From Lederbergia citri (GTDB taxonomy: Bacteria > Bacillota > Bacilli > Bacillales > Bacillaceae_C), in contig NZ_JAGYPG010000002.1 in assembly GCF_018343625.1 (NCBI RefSeq), forward strand, positions 62,001 to 126,000: a DNA stretch of 64,000 nucleotides. Reading direction: 5' to 3'. Every line of letters begins with the position of its first letter. The stretch's first letter is position 1. The notes beneath the pieces are model-generated. The model saw only the letters and a program-made list of their open reading frames with translations, had not been told where the DNA came from and searched no databases. The position numbers and the translations under genes were made by a program. Shown one piece after another: positions 24,974 through 34,685 of this stretch.

Positions 24974-26191
24974 GTGTTTTCAATTCGTATCGAAAAACGC
25001 AATTTCCTCATTATGTGGATTTGCAATTTTCTCATTGCCGCAAGTATGACGATGGTTCTTCCCTTCATTTCGTTGTATATCGGGACTCTCGGCGATTTTA
25101 GCCATGATTATATACAACGCTGGTCGGGACTTGTCTTTGGTGTCACTTTTTTAAGTGCTTTTATTGTTTCCCCAATTTGGGGTCGAATTGGTGATAAGTA
25201 TGGATTTAAGCCAATCCTTTTAATAACGGGCTACGGCATTGCCTCCTCTGTTTTTTTCATGGGAGTCATTCATAGTGTTTTCGGATTATTTATATTAAGA
25301 ATGGTCATGGGGTTCGTAACAGGATTTATCCCAACTTCTATCGCACTCATTTCAAAACAAACACCGAAAAAGGAAGCTGGTAAGACACTCGGAACTTTGC
25401 AGATGGGTAATGTCGCGGGAAGTCTTTTCGGTCCAATCCTTGGTGGAATGATGGCGGATAATGTTGGTTTTCAATATACCTTTATTATCACTTCTGTCTC
25501 TGTCATGATTGCAACAACGGTTGTGTTATTCGGAATAAAAGAAATAAAGCAACACGAAGAAGTGAAAACGAAAATTCCCCGAACTCAAAAAGAGGTCATC
25601 AAACAAATACTCAATCGCAAAATGCTTGTCTGGGTAATGTTGATTGCATTACTGATCCAAGTAGGAAATTTTAGTATCCAGCCTTTACTTGCTCTATACG
25701 TTAGCGATTTGACCCATGCTACAAGCATTGCTTTTTTATCGGGGCTAGCCTTTTCAGCTACTGGTTTCGGGAATTTATTATTAACTCGTCAATGGGGTAA
25801 GCTTGGAGATTCTATCGGTTACGAAAAAGTATTGCTCCTCCTCCTCGTTCTTGCTGCCATTTTAATCATCCCTCAAGCGCTCGTAACGGAATTATGGCAA
25901 TTAGTAGGATTGAGATTTCTTTATGGAATGGCCGTTGGAGGAATGATACCTTGTATTACTGCCTATATTCGAATCGAAGCACCACTCGAAATGCAAGGAG
26001 AAATTCTTGGCTATAATCAAAGCTTCCGATTTTTAGGAAACGTGATTGGACCGGCTTTAGGTGGATTTGTTGCTGGTCATGCAGGAATCTCATCTGTCTT
26101 TTATGTAACTGGGGGTTTGTTCTTGGTTGCGTTTGGAATCCTATGGTGGAACTTAAGACATGAACAGCAACGGTTTAAAGAGAGTTTTTAA
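24974..26191 (+). CDS. MFS multidrug-type transporter
   Basis: A 405-residue major-facilitator pump with 12 helices. The loop 2-3 signature GRIGDKYGFKP is near residue 77, and the repeat in the second half is RQWGKLGDSIGYEK. Helix 5 carries GNVAGSLFGPILGG, the motif C of drug/H+ antiporters, which marks it as an exporter. The start is taken as GTG with a weak AAGAAG site; other starts are not obvious. Substrate unknown. Confidence 0.82.
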   Translation: MFSIRIEKRNFLIMWICNFLIAASMTMVLPFISLYIGTLGDFSHDYIQRWSGLVFGVTFLSAFIVSPIWGRIGDKYGFKPILLITGYGIASSVFFMGVIHSVFGLFILRMVMGFVTGFIPTSIALISKQTPKKEAGKTLGTLQMGNVAGSLFGPILGGMMADNVGFQYTFIITSVSVMIATTVVLFGIKEIKQHEEVKTKIPRTQKEVIKQILNRKMLVWVMLIALLIQVGNFSIQPLLALYVSDLTHATSIAFLSGLAFSATGFGNLLLTRQWGKLGDSIGYEKVLLLLLVLAAILIIPQALVTELWQLVGLRFLYGMAVGGMIPCITAYIRIEAPLEMQGEILGYNQSFRFLGNVIGPALGGFVAGHAGISSVFYVTGGLFLVAFGILWWNLRHEQQRFKESF

Positions 26192-26197
26192 ACATTT

Positions 26198-26240
26198 AAA
26201 TGCCAATAATGAGCACTCAATCCTCATTATTGGCATTTTA
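26198..26240. terminator. bidirectional terminator, MFS / phosphotransferase
   Basis: Perfect 16-bp stem AAATGCCAATAATGAG / CTCATTATTGGCATTT (26198-26213, 26223-26238). The right arm codes for the last residues and stop of the convergent phosphotransferase. Confidence 0.85.
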
Positions 26241-27117
26241 TATTTTGCACATCAAACAGAGAATTCCAGTATTTCCATGCAGCTAAATAAGCAGGCAAAT
26301 CATCTGGATGATGATATATGCATCTCTCTATACGAAGATATAGCCCTATTATTACTTCTCCCACTAAATATTTTCTATCATGACGAAAAGTTGGAAGCTT
26401 TCGTGCCACATCAAAAATAACCTCATATGTCAGCTGATCCGGCGAGGAGCAAAAAGCAAAGACAAGCTCAAAAAGAGGCGGACCTGCAAGGGTCAAAGGA
26501 TCAATGACACCTATGAGACAATCATTTTTTTGCAAAAAGTTATGGACTCCGCAATCTCCATGCAACAAGTATGGTTTTTCACCTTGATCTCTTGTTTCAG
26601 CGATTGACTTAACCAGATTATAATCCTGAGATGTTAGTACCTTGCTAACCACTTTCCATGCATCATTAACTTCTGAAAGTAGAAAATCTTTAAAACTGTC
26701 ATATCGTTGATAGGTGTATCCCCATTTGTTTTCCGAGAATGGTTTATAGTGAATGATAAGGTCATCCACTAGAATGTGTAAATTAGCCTTTTTATTATTA
26801 AAATTGCTTTTAATTTCCCCTGCCATATATTCATAGATATAATACTGCTGATCCTCATCTATATAAATGATTTTAGGCAAAACCTTTAGATGCTCATAAG
26901 ATTTTAGAAAAAATGTCTCTTCAGTGATGATATCTCTTTCGTTTTCCTTAAACACATATGATTTGCCATTATCAGCTGTCAACTTTAACACAGTGCTAGA
27001 GGTTCCACCTCTAAGCTTCTTCCAATCTACAATCCTAAAGTCTAACAGGTTATGTTTATTTAAAGCAGCAATCTTTTGTTCAATCGATTTATTTTCTTCT
27101 AAAATAATTTCGTCCAT
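26227..27117 (-). CDS. APH-family phosphotransferase
   Basis: A 296-residue protein of the aminoglycoside phosphotransferase / choline kinase fold. The catalytic loop LLHGDCGVHNFL is near residue 186 and the metal-binding Asp is in GVIDPLTLAGPP near residue 206. The ATP-binding Lys is probably that in KSYVFKEN. Resistance and metabolic kinases share this fold, so the substrate is open. The start ATG lies very close to GGGGG. Confidence 0.78.
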   Translation of the reverse strand: MDEIILEENKSIEQKIAALNKHNLLDFRIVDWKKLRGGTSSTVLKLTADNGKSYVFKENERDIITEETFFLKSYEHLKVLPKIIYIDEDQQYYIYEYMAGEIKSNFNNKKANLHILVDDLIIHYKPFSENKWGYTYQRYDSFKDFLLSEVNDAWKVVSKVLTSQDYNLVKSIAETRDQGEKPYLLHGDCGVHNFLQKNDCLIGVIDPLTLAGPPLFELVFAFCSSPDQLTYEVIFDVARKLPTFRHDRKYLVGEVIIGLYLRIERCIYHHPDDLPAYLAAWKYWNSLFDVQNIKCQ

Positions 27118-27135
27118 CCCCCAACAAGCTAGCTT

Positions 27136-27507
27136 TTAATCATAAAGCTTTTGAGAAACCTCACCATCTTTAGTGTGAACAAATAAGACTCCATCATGAT
27201 CTTTCACATACTCTTTTGCTTCTTCCAATAAGTCTTCCTTTGTATCTTCTCTTTTAATAGCGTGTTTTCCATTTTTTCTTTTAAGCACCCAATCTTCGCC
27301 ATCTGCCATAATGTGATACTCTTGCCTTTCATGTTCGTCATCTCCAAAATATTTCCTAGCTTGAGCAATACCAATCGCTATTGCTCTGCCTTCGTCTTTA
27401 TCATCCTCTAGGAGAGCATTTGCAATTTCAATAGCCTTTTCACGTACTCGCTCTGGTAAATGTTTCATGGAATCAGGGTAGTCATGCTTTGACCAAGGCA
27501 TGTACAT
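27136..27507 (-). CDS. DUF2188 protein, YdaT-like
   Basis: About 123 residues. The N-terminal part MPWSKHDYPDSMKHLPERVR resembles ChaB/YdaT-type stress proteins, and the C-terminal half, WVLKRKNGKHAIKREDTKED, is a DUF2188 repeat. Several starts are possible (GTG, ATG, ATG and a later ATG); the ATG at 27507, five bases from AAGGAG, is preferred. YdaT of B. subtilis belongs to the general stress regulon; whether this gene does is unknown. Confidence 0.75.
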   Translation of the reverse strand: MYMPWSKHDYPDSMKHLPERVREKAIEIANALLEDDKDEGRAIAIGIAQARKYFGDDEHERQEYHIMADGEDWVLKRKNGKHAIKREDTKEDLLEEAKEYVKDHDGVLFVHTKDGEVSQKLYD

Positions 27508-27567
27508 CATCACTCCTTAATTAACAATATACATACCTTTTCCCTGTATTAAATTTCCTAAAACACA

Positions 27568-27951
27568 CTATCTTTTTGGAACGATTGCAACGGTGCATCT
27601 CGAGATACAGATAAGCTCTCCTTGCTCATCCTTAATTTTGATATCCCAAACCATTGTGCTTTTTCCATGATGAAGGACTTCAGCAACAGCTGTTACGACT
27701 CCATCTTTTTTTGATCGGACATGATTAGCATTAATTTCTAACCCGAAGCATATTTGTTTTTCCAAATCTATTAAAGCAGTGGTTCCGATGCTTGCAACCG
27801 TTTCTGCTAATGCAACAGAAGCTCCTCCATGCAAATAGCCATAAGGCTGTCTCGTCTGATCATTTACAGGCATGGTGGCGATGACTTTTCCCTTTTCAAT
27901 TTCAACCATCTCAATACCTAAGGCATCTAGAAGAGAGTTTTGGTTTTCCAT
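27568..27951 (-). CDS. menI: hotdog-fold acyl-CoA thioesterase
   Basis: A 127-residue PaaI/YuxO-type thioesterase with the family motif QPYGYLHGGASVALAETVAS, in which the Gly-rich loop and Glu are catalytic. It resembles YuxO (MenI), which removes CoA from 1,4-dihydroxy-2-naphthoyl-CoA in menaquinone synthesis. The exact substrate is inferred from similarity only. GGAG lies ten bases upstream of ATG. Confidence 0.78.
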   Translation of the reverse strand: MENQNSLLDALGIEMVEIEKGKVIATMPVNDQTRQPYGYLHGGASVALAETVASIGTTALIDLEKQICFGLEINANHVRSKKDGVVTAVAEVLHHGKSTMVWDIKIKDEQGELICISRCTVAIVPKR

Positions 27952-28013
27952 TATTCACACTCCATTTCCTTAATATATTATTCTATATCGGGTGCCTTAA
28001 TCCCTTTCCCATG

Positions 28014-28416
28014 AACAAAAGCGAAAGCGCCTGTCCATCGACGTACAGGCCCGTAGGATTCGGGTCCGTCGACGAAGACATGAGGATGTGGCGTTTTTAG
28101 TCGACGTTCCTTAGCCGTCCTTTGACTGAGATAAAGGAAACACGGTGAGTTGGAAAAGCGGCAGGCGCCTGTATAAAGAAGGAAGGCTAAATACGCAACA
28201 TCCTGTTGCGACGCCTTCCTGCCCCGCATCCTGCGGGTCTCCGACAAGAAAATGTTCTGAGTCATAAAAGTCCGTATTTTGACTTTTTTTGACTCAGGTT
28301 ATTTGAGCTCGAGGGGCTGGAGCCTGCAGCTAGACAAGACGAACCGATGTTGACTTATCGTAGGGAAAAGGACAAGAAGCTAGCTAGTTGTTAGGCGCTG
28401 GAGCTGACGGGAACCA
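28014..28416 (+). repeat. dispersed structured element, copy C (composite)
   Basis: A 403-bp copy. The ends match copies A and B (AACAAAAGCGAAAGCGCCTG at the left, TTAGGCGCTGGAGCTGACGG at the right). GGA-loop hairpins are at 28050-28064 (CCCG-TAGGATT-CGGG) and 28078-28089. About 170 bp extra in the middle contains two more such hairpins in the opposite orientation, at 28194-28210 and 28223-28237, so an inverted partial copy seems nested inside. Confidence 0.8.
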
Positions 28417-28467
28417 AATTCTTTAAAGTTTTTCACATAGTTCCCAATAATTAATTCCTAAGAATAC

Positions 28468-28493
28468 AAAAAGCCCCCACAAAACGGAGAGCC
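28468..28493 (-). terminator. terminator of the Gly/Tyr-rich protein gene
   Basis: On the minus strand GCTCTC / GGGGGC form a stem with G-U pairs, followed by TTTTTG. It lies about 40 bp past the stop. Confidence 0.55.
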
Positions 28494-28532
28494 CTTCGTA
28501 TACATATTGCTTTATAAGCAACATAATTTTCT

Positions 28533-28796
28533 TTAATAATATGGAGCCCCATAGCCTCCAGGTGCTCCATATGCACCATAGCCATAAGGTACAGGCGGCA
28601 CTCCTCCGTATGCATACGGCGCAACTGGCGGGTAAGCTACGAAAGGTCGTGGACGGGAAAATGCACTGACAAGTCCTGCGCCAATACCTCCACCTATCAA
28701 CCCTCCAAAAAAACCACCTATGAGTGGAGCACCAAACAATCCCCCCCAAAGAAAGCGTTCATCAGCATAAGGTGCAGGGCCGCGATAATACATCAT
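28533..28796 (-). CDS. Gly/Tyr/Pro-rich small protein
   Basis: An 87-residue protein with AAGGAGG eight bases before tandem ATGs. The centre is a glycine-zipper membrane-like helix (GGFFGGLIGGGIGAGLVSAF) and the tail is a low-complexity run of Tyr, Gly, Pro and Ala (YGYGAYGAPGGYGAPYY). Similar small proteins occur in spore coats and in the Bacillus envelope, but I cannot name this one. The tail could support self-assembly. Confidence 0.65.
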   Translation of the reverse strand: MMYYRGPAPYADERFLWGGLFGAPLIGGFFGGLIGGGIGAGLVSAFSRPRPFVAYPPVAPYAYGGVPPVPYGYGAYGAPGGYGAPYY

Positions 28797-28891
28797 TTTA
28801 GCAACCTCCTTCGTCTATAAACAAATGCCCTTCTATATCTGTTTATGCGACAAAGGTCTAGATGGCATGGGCAATTATGCAAATACATTGT

Positions 28892-30391
28892 TTACTCCAT
28901 TTCAAAATTTTCAACGAACAAGGCTAATGTTCGCGCCATGACACCAGTTCCACCTGCAGGTCCTAAATCGTATTCAGATTTAGTAGTAGCTGTTCCTGCT
29001 ATATCTAAATGCACCCATGGTGTTTCTTCTGCAAATTCCCCAATAAATGCACCGCCCATAATGGCGTGTCCTTCTCTTCCTGGAGAATTATTTAAATCTG
29101 CAATCTTACTGCCGCGGACTCTCTCTTTATCCTTTTCAGTGTAAGGAAGACGCCAAATGAATTCTCCAGCTTCGTATGATGCTTCCAACACCTTTTCAAA
29201 CAGAGCTTCATCATTTGTAAGAGCACCAGTTTTATCAAGTCCCAGTGCTACAATCACTCCACCAGTAAGAGTGGCTACATCAACTAAATAATTCGCACCA
29301 TGATGTTTTGCATAAGTAACTGCATCAGCGAGCACAAGTCTCCCTTCCGCATCCGTATTTAATACTTCAATCGTTTTTCCGCTGAAAGAAGTGATGACAT
29401 CGTCTGGTTTAAAGGCGTTTCCGCTAATCATATTATCAGTTGCTGGGATGACGGCTACTACATTTTGCTCTGGACGCAGATTTCCGATAATCTCCATTGC
29501 ACCTAATACCGCAGCAGCTCCCCCCATATCGGACTTCATTCCGACGATGCCGTCTTTTGGCTTAATGGAATAACCGCCTGTGTCAAACGTAATCCCTTTT
29601 CCGACGAGTCCAATCACATCTTTCCATTCGTCTTTTCCTTGATATTTTAAAACAATCATATAAGGTGGTTCGGCAGAGCCTTGATTTACCGCTAAAAATG
29701 CTCCCATTCCCAGTTTTTCAATTTCCGATTTATTTAATATTTCTAGTTCAAATGAATGCTTTTCTCCCAATTCTTTTGCGTATTGGGCAAGATCACTTGC
29801 TTTCAGCATATTTCCGGGCAAGTTTACGAGTGTTCTAGCAGAATTCGTTCCTTTTCCATAGGAGCTGCCTATCTCAGCTGCAAGCTTGATTTCATCTAGA
29901 TTAGCATCCGTGAAAATCTCTACTGTTTCAATTTTGATTTCCGGTTCATTTGATTTTTGTTTATAACCTTGGAACTCATATGTAGCCATTATGTATGCTT
30001 CACTAAATGCCAAGGCTGCATCATCTGCCGCAATTTTTTCACATATAAATGAATCCAAGGCTATTGCCAGGTTGCGGATGCGTATGTTCGTCAACTTTTT
30101 ACTTGCAGCTCCAAATGCTTCCTTCAAAGTTGTAAAATTTATTTCCTTTTCCTTACCTAGACCCACAAAAACAAATCGTTTAACATTTGATTTCCCTAAA
30201 CCATGGATGACAGATACTGATTTGAATTTTGCAGAAAGATCCCCTGATTTAACAAGCTCTGTAAGCTCTCCATCAAACATTCCATCTAACTGTTCAAGCA
30301 TTCCAGTAAATTTTTCAGGTTTTTCAAAAAGCCCAACAATTAAGCATTCCACTTTACTTTCAAATGGATTTTCGTTCAATATTTTGAACAT
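28892..30391 (-). CDS. pepA: leucyl aminopeptidase (M17)
   Basis: A 499-residue cytoplasmic metallopeptidase removing N-terminal residues from peptides. The family signature [13 protein letters not shown] near residue 345 carries two metal ligands; other ligands lie in [10 protein letters not shown] and KSDMGGAAA. Length and order of domains are normal. It matches YuiE of B. subtilis, in the same position next to yuiD. Confidence 0.95.
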   Translation of the reverse strand: MFKILNENPFESKVECLIVGLFEKPEKFTGMLEQLDGMFDGELTELVKSGDLSAKFKSVSVIHGLGKSNVKRFVFVGLGKEKEINFTTLKEAFGAASKKLTNIRIRNLAIALDSFICEKIAADDAALAFSEAYIMATYEFQGYKQKSNEPEIKIETVEIFTDANLDEIKLAAEIGSSYGKGTNSARTLVNLPGNMLKASDLAQYAKELGEKHSFELEILNKSEIEKLGMGAFLAVNQGSAEPPYMIVLKYQGKDEWKDVIGLVGKGITFDTGGYSIKPKDGIVGMKSDMGGAAAVLGAMEIIGNLRPEQNVVAVIPATDNMISGNAFKPDDVITSFSGKTIEVLNTDAEGRLVLADAVTYAKHHGANYLVDVATLTGGVIVALGLDKTGALTNDEALFEKVLEASYEAGEFIWRLPYTEKDKERVRGSKIADLNNSPGREGHAIMGGAFIGEFAEETPWVHLDIAGTATTKSEYDLGPAGGTGVMARTLALFVENFEME

Positions 30392-30539
30392 CTCATTTCA
30401 CCTCAATATAAATTATAAATGAAAGGATTGTATATTTCGAGTATCGAAATTTTCTAAAAAAATTACGCATGATTTCTTTGATTATATTGTGGTAATATAA
30501 ATGGAACCGACACTTGTGACAATGTGAAAGGAGTTACCA

Positions 30540-31031
30540 ATGGATTTCCTGCATAATTTCCCTTTTTGGGCCGCAATCACAGCAATATTCTTCGCGCAAT
30601 TTGTTAAAGTACCTTTGCAGTTTATCATGACCAAAAAAATAGATTGGACCCTGATTACCTCTACTGGCGGAATGCCAAGCTCGCATTCAGCAGGAGTTAC
30701 GGCATTAACAACAAGTGTAGCACTTGTTGAAGGATTAGGATCAACGCTTTTTGCGGTATCTGCGATTTTTGCCATTATCGTCATGTTCGATGCGACAGGG
30801 GTGAGAAGACAAGCTGGGGAACAAGCTGTAGTTCTAAATAGACTTTCTCTTGACTTTCAAAAAATGATCTCCGATATACAAGATTGGCAAGGAAAGACAA
30901 ATAAAGAAAAACAAATAGAATTTAAAAAGTTGAAAGAATTATTAGGTCATAAACCTGTTGAAGTATTTTTTGGTGGTTTAACAGGCGTTATATGGGCAGT
31001 CATTCTCCATAATTTATTAGTGGCATTATAG
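30540..31031 (+). CDS. yuiD: divergent PAP2 / DUF212 membrane protein
   Basis: A 163-residue membrane protein of the YuiD family. GGMPSSHSAG near residues 43-52 resembles the SRxxxxxH motif of PAP2 phosphatases, and FDATGVRRQAGEQA is the second conserved segment. A cytoplasmic helix-rich segment precedes the last membrane helix. Its substrate, if it is a phosphatase, is unknown. The GGAG site is about eight bases upstream of ATG. Confidence 0.92.
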   Translation: MDFLHNFPFWAAITAIFFAQFVKVPLQFIMTKKIDWTLITSTGGMPSSHSAGVTALTTSVALVEGLGSTLFAVSAIFAIIVMFDATGVRRQAGEQAVVLNRLSLDFQKMISDIQDWQGKTNKEKQIEFKKLKELLGHKPVEVFFGGLTGVIWAVILHNLLVAL

Positions 31032-31088
31032 AAAAAAGAAGCAGCTTGAGTTTTAATGAAAATAATCTCTAATTTAAAGAACACAATT

Positions 31089-31113
31089 AAGAGCAGGTCA
31101 TACTTGCTCTTTA
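31089..31113. terminator. hairpin between yuiD and the lipoprotein gene
   Basis: Stem AAGAGCA / TGCTCTT (31089-31095, 31105-31111). The T-tails are weak on both sides, but the location between two convergent gene ends fits a terminator. Confidence 0.4.
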
Positions 31114-31536
31114 ATCATTTAACAGAATATCTTTTAGGGTTTGGGTATCTTCTTTGTCTAAAGTTCCTAAAGCATGTTTTTCCCTGTCAATAATCGTTGA
31201 AGAGGCCCCCTCATTAAACCAGATTAAATATTCAAATAATCTTTCTGGCATATTCCGATCAAACTTGAAGAATAAAGTAGCTTTAATATCTTCTTTGCCA
31301 TCCATTTCAGCTTTTACGTTCTGCTCCCAATCAATTTTTTCTAAAACTTCTTTAAAAGTTCTAATCTTTTCTTCCTCTGTAATAATTATTTCATTATTAA
31401 TATTTTCTCCTGAGAAAATTTGAACATCAACTCTAGTTAGTTGATTCAAATGATATTCTTTAGGTGCTGTATTAGAACATCCCATATTTGCTGTTGTGAA
31501 GACAGCAATTATAATTAAGTTTTTAATTTTAATCAT
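31111..31536 (-). CDS. putative lipoprotein, hypothetical
   Basis: A 141-residue protein with a short hydrophobic N-terminus ending in TANMGCSN. Cys20 could be lipidated, although the lipobox is atypical. The rest is a compact alpha/beta domain (RVDVQIFSGENINNEIIITE) with no motif I know. It is not part of the B. subtilis yuiD-yuiC order and is probably an insertion. AAGGGG precedes the start. Confidence 0.65.
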   Translation of the reverse strand: MIKIKNLIIIAVFTTANMGCSNTAPKEYHLNQLTRVDVQIFSGENINNEIIITEEEKIRTFKEVLEKIDWEQNVKAEMDGKEDIKATLFFKFDRNMPERLFEYLIWFNEGASSTIIDREKHALGTLDKEDTQTLKDILLND

Positions 31537-31693
31537 TTAATACCCCTTCATTCCATTCTTTTAATATTATATTCGTGATTTACCATTCAAACCCTTTATA
31601 ACACGAGCAGGGAATGTCATTTATGTTTTGTAAAAATGCATTAAGCTACCTAAAATTGTAAGTCGAGTAGGTATCATTTGATGTCAACATTAA

Positions 31694-31730
31694 AAATAAA
31701 AAGACAGACCACCAAGTTGAGTCTGTCTTA
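31694..31730 (-). terminator. terminator of yuiC
   Basis: Stem AAGACAGAC / GTCTGTCTT (31701-31709, 31721-31729). On the minus strand it runs into TTTTTATTTTT. Confidence 0.85.
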
Positions 31731-31780
31731 AAATTATATAATTTGTAAGTTCTCTCCTAAGGAAAAAACAGTCGTTTTAT

Positions 31781-32491
31781 TTATTGATCATTTGCATTAT
31801 CTTTTAGAAATCTTTGCCGGAATACTTGCATGGTCTCATTTTCATTTAACGTCTTTAAATCTTTTTCTGTTAAAGTGCCATTCCCTTTTTGAATGATATA
31901 TACTTCTAGCTTTCGTTTGCCCCACTTCTTATAAACTTCATCAACAGTTTCATAATACAAGTCTATCGTATTTCCTTTTATGGCTGATCCGGTGTCTGCT
32001 ACTACGCCATAACCATAATCAGGAATATATAAAATCGTACCTAATGGAAATACGTTAGTATCAGCTGCAATGGTTGAATATAAATCTCTTTTAACCTTCA
32101 CACCAGAAAATGTAATACCATATTGAGGATGATCAGGATTTTTTCCAGTTGATTCAACTCCAGCTGTGTAGCCTGTTGCAATAACCTCCATAGTAGGATA
32201 TTGAGACCAATCTTCATCTTCCAACGATTTATGTTCATCTTTTTTAGAGGAACTTGCCTTATATGTAAACTGATCCTCTATGGAGCTATATAAATTTTTT
32301 AGTGAAGATCGTCTTTCATTTATATGTGGAAACACAAATAACCATTTTTCAAAATCATTCATAATCGGGGCCGTTCTAGCTGCGAATGTTCTAACATTCA
32401 TTCCAGTAATAGATTCTAATGTTGTTGAAAAAGCTAAAATAAATAAAACAATCATAATAATTCTTTTTCCTGTTTGTTTAATAGATAACAT
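31781..32491 (-). CDS. yuiC: 3D-domain protein, stationary-phase survival type
   Basis: A 236-residue protein with an N-terminal membrane anchor (residues 10-30) and a C-terminal 3D (three-Asp) domain of the MltA/RpfB fold. Its conserved Asp residues lie in [19 protein letters not shown] near residue 185. YuiC (Sps type) is a muralytic transglycosylase implicated in growth control. The start has GAGAGGAG seven bases upstream. Confidence 0.9.
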   Translation of the reverse strand: MLSIKQTGKRIIMIVLFILAFSTTLESITGMNVRTFAARTAPIMNDFEKWLFVFPHINERRSSLKNLYSSIEDQFTYKASSSKKDEHKSLEDEDWSQYPTMEVIATGYTAGVESTGKNPDHPQYGITFSGVKVKRDLYSTIAADTNVFPLGTILYIPDYGYGVVADTGSAIKGNTIDLYYETVDEVYKKWGKRKLEVYIIQKGNGTLTEKDLKTLNENETMQVFRQRFLKDNANDQ

Positions 32492-32601
32492 CCATACACT
32501 CCTCTCAAAATTATTACTTTCCCATTTTGAGAGGAAATATTCCTTTTGTGCATAAAAAACAGAAAAATATGAATTTTAAAATCACATTTCTTCAGCAAAA
32601 T

Positions 32602-32628
32602 TAAAAGACTTCCTTAAAAGAAAGTCTC
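32602..32628 (-). terminator. terminator of yuiB
   Basis: Stem AGACTTCC / GAAAGTCT (32606-32613, 32620-32627) with one wobble, next to the yuiB stop, followed by TTTTAATTTT on the minus strand. Confidence 0.65.
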
Positions 32629-32954
32629 TAAAACATTCTATATCCTTTCGCACGAAGCACTCTCATTGTTAAACCAGAAGTAATGGCACCTAATAGTCCA
32701 CTTGCTAATATGGCAATATCAAATGCAGCCAATTCAGATATACTTTTTCCTAAACTTGAGAATGATGCTCCGGGATTTGTAAAGTATTCACTGAAGTTTA
32801 CTTTATTTATAATTAATAGCGCTATGATTGGATATACGATCGCCATAATCCATGTCATCCGCAGCAGCATATTTAATAAAAATCCAATGCCAAAGAATAA
32901 AACAAAAAACAACAGCATGGATACTAGTAAAATTGGAATGATTGACATGGACAA
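32628..32954 (-). CDS. yuiB: conserved membrane protein YuiB
   Basis: A 108-residue protein with three membrane helices (about 5-27, 33-50 and 78-97) of the YuiB family, function unknown. The gene sits between yuiC and yumB as in B. subtilis; the tiny yuiA that separates it from yumB there is not seen here. GGGGG lies about eight bases before the start. Confidence 0.85.
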   Translation of the reverse strand: MSMSIIPILLVSMLLFFVLFFGIGFLLNMLLRMTWIMAIVYPIIALLIINKVNFSEYFTNPGASFSSLGKSISELAAFDIAILASGLLGAITSGLTMRVLRAKGYRMF

Positions 32955-33087
32955 AATCCCCCCTTGATTTTACACTATGTCCAAGTCTACTAGATGAAAG
33001 AAAGGGCGTCAATCGTCATATTGAGACAAATTTATGACTATTAAGATTAATCTTGTATGTTGATTTCCGCTCCAATCAAACAAAAAT

Positions 33088-33123
33088 AGAAAAAGGCAGA
33101 AACAATTAAGAATCCGCCTTTCC
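33088..33123 (-). terminator. terminator of yumB
   Basis: Stem AAAGGCAGA / TCCGCCTTT (33092-33100, 33113-33121), one mismatch, followed on the minus strand by TTTTTCTATTTTT. Confidence 0.7.
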
Positions 33124-33134
33124 CTTTTTAAGGT

Positions 33135-34352
33135 TTAGAAAATGTTAAATTTTCCTTTTTTCACTGTAAGTGGCACTCCGCCAATCATATACAATGCACG
33201 GTTATCAATCATTTTTTTCATAAATGAAGCTTTTGTGCCCGTTACTTTCTTTCCAAATACTACTCCAATCGCATCATCGTCACCTAGTGAACATACAGTA
33301 CCTTTATTATCAAATGTGAATGATTCTAAATGTGTATTACCCTTCACTAGTCTTGCGATATTTCTGGCAACCAATTCACCTTGCTGCATAGCTATTTGTG
33401 CAGTTGGTGGATATGGACGATTAATTTCTTCGTTAATTACAAGTGAGCAGTCACCGATGACAAACACATCAGAGAGCCCAGGAGCACGAAGATCTGGTTC
33501 TACTTTTACACGACCACGCATGTTTTCGAATTCAGATGCTTCGATAATTGGGTTTCCACGAACACCCGCTGCCCAAATAACTGTTTCAGCTTTAAATTCT
33601 TCTGTTTCGTTTTCACCTTTTGCTACGATGATTCCTTCTGGTGTAGCCTCTTTTATAGCTGTACCTATCTTAAATTCGATGCCTTTTTTCTCTAAGTTAG
33701 CCATAGCATATTTAACAAGTTCAGGATCGAAACCAGGTAGAGCAGATGGAGCTGCTTCTACACAAATAACTCTTACAAGCTTTTGATCGATATCATATTC
33801 CTTACAAAGTTCAGGAATTCTGTTTCCTAACTCTCCTAAAAATTCAATTCCTGTAAATCCAGCACCACCAACAACAATTGTTAAGCGGTTTGGATTTTTT
33901 ACTTCTTCAGCCTTATATGTAGCAAATTGATATTCAATATGCTCACGAATTTGACGTGCTGCATTTACATTGACGATTGAGAATGCATATTTGTCTAACC
34001 CCTGAATACCAAAAGTTTCTGAAGCGCCGCCAAGAGCGACAACTAAATAATCGTAATCTAGTTCTCCATTGTCTAGAATAACTTTTTTCGCTTGATGATC
34101 CACTTTTAAAGCGGTTGCTTGAACAAAATCAACTTTGCTTCGATCGATTACATCTTTTACATCATAACGAACACGGTCATGATGAAGAGTACCAGCAGAA
34201 GCTTCATGTAGCCATGTAGTTTCGTAGTGGTAATCATTTTTGTTTACTAGAACGATGTCAGCATCATTACTTCCAAGCTGTTTTTGCAGACGAGTTACAG
34301 TCATTAAGCCTCCGTAACCAGCACCTAATACAACGATTTTGGGCCTCTTCAT
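33135..34352 (-). CDS. yumB: type II NADH dehydrogenase
   Basis: A 405-residue flavoprotein that passes electrons from NADH to menaquinone without pumping protons. FAD motif [10 protein letters not shown] at residues 6-15, NADH motif [16 protein letters not shown] near residue 162, and the second FAD motif DVFVIGDCS near residue 297. The tail [15 protein letters not shown] is the membrane-associated end typical of NDH-2. It is divergent from yumC, and a Rex-like site lies in the shared upstream region. Confidence 0.92.
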   Translation of the reverse strand: MKRPKIVVLGAGYGGLMTVTRLQKQLGSNDADIVLVNKNDYHYETTWLHEASAGTLHHDRVRYDVKDVIDRSKVDFVQATALKVDHQAKKVILDNGELDYDYLVVALGGASETFGIQGLDKYAFSIVNVNAARQIREHIEYQFATYKAEEVKNPNRLTIVVGGAGFTGIEFLGELGNRIPELCKEYDIDQKLVRVICVEAAPSALPGFDPELVKYAMANLEKKGIEFKIGTAIKEATPEGIIVAKGENETEEFKAETVIWAAGVRGNPIIEASEFENMRGRVKVEPDLRAPGLSDVFVIGDCSLVINEEINRPYPPTAQIAMQQGELVARNIARLVKGNTHLESFTFDNKGTVCSLGDDDAIGVVFGKKVTGTKASFMKKMIDNRALYMIGGVPLTVKKGKFNIF

Positions 34353-34427
34353 AATCTACACTTCCACCTTTACAACGTATTATTAATAGTTTGTACGGGA
34401 AAATAATTAAAATGTTATAATTTCTTA

Positions 34428-34445
34428 ATGTGATTCACTTCACGT
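34428..34445. promoter_or_regulatory. Rex-like operator upstream of yumB
   Basis: ATGTGATTCACTTCACGT contains TGTGA-N6-TCAC and matches 10 of 14 defined positions of the Rex consensus TTGTGAANNNNTTCACAA. On the minus strand it lies just upstream of a TATAAC -10-like box of yumB. Rex represses B. subtilis ndh when NADH is low, so a role in redox control fits. It was found by eye only. Confidence 0.4.
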
Positions 34446-34685
34446 ACAATAAGAAAAAAAAGCCAGAAAAATGTCATAAATTATTAACATCTCCATTACA
34501 TTATATGCTTTTCTGCTTCTTTTTCAAGCAATTTTGACTAAAAACGAAAATTATTAATATTCTTAAATCAATCCTATCAGTTGCGTCATACTTTCGTATG
34601 AAAACTATAGGAGTAGGTAAGAAACGCTTGTATGTGATATGATGTGAAAGATGAATTTTTTCAAGTATTATGGGAGGGATTTTCT

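Noticed and set aside
27978..28265. 95-codon minus-strand frame
   Set aside because: It lies within copy C of the structured element and reads the hairpins as protein. No binding site is present.
28423..28749. 108-codon Trp/Cys-rich minus-strand frame
   Set aside because: Shadow of the Gly/Tyr-rich protein gene in another frame; no start site of its own.
33142..33786. 214-codon plus-strand frame opposite yumB
   Set aside because: Antisense shadow of a conserved enzyme gene; no start site.
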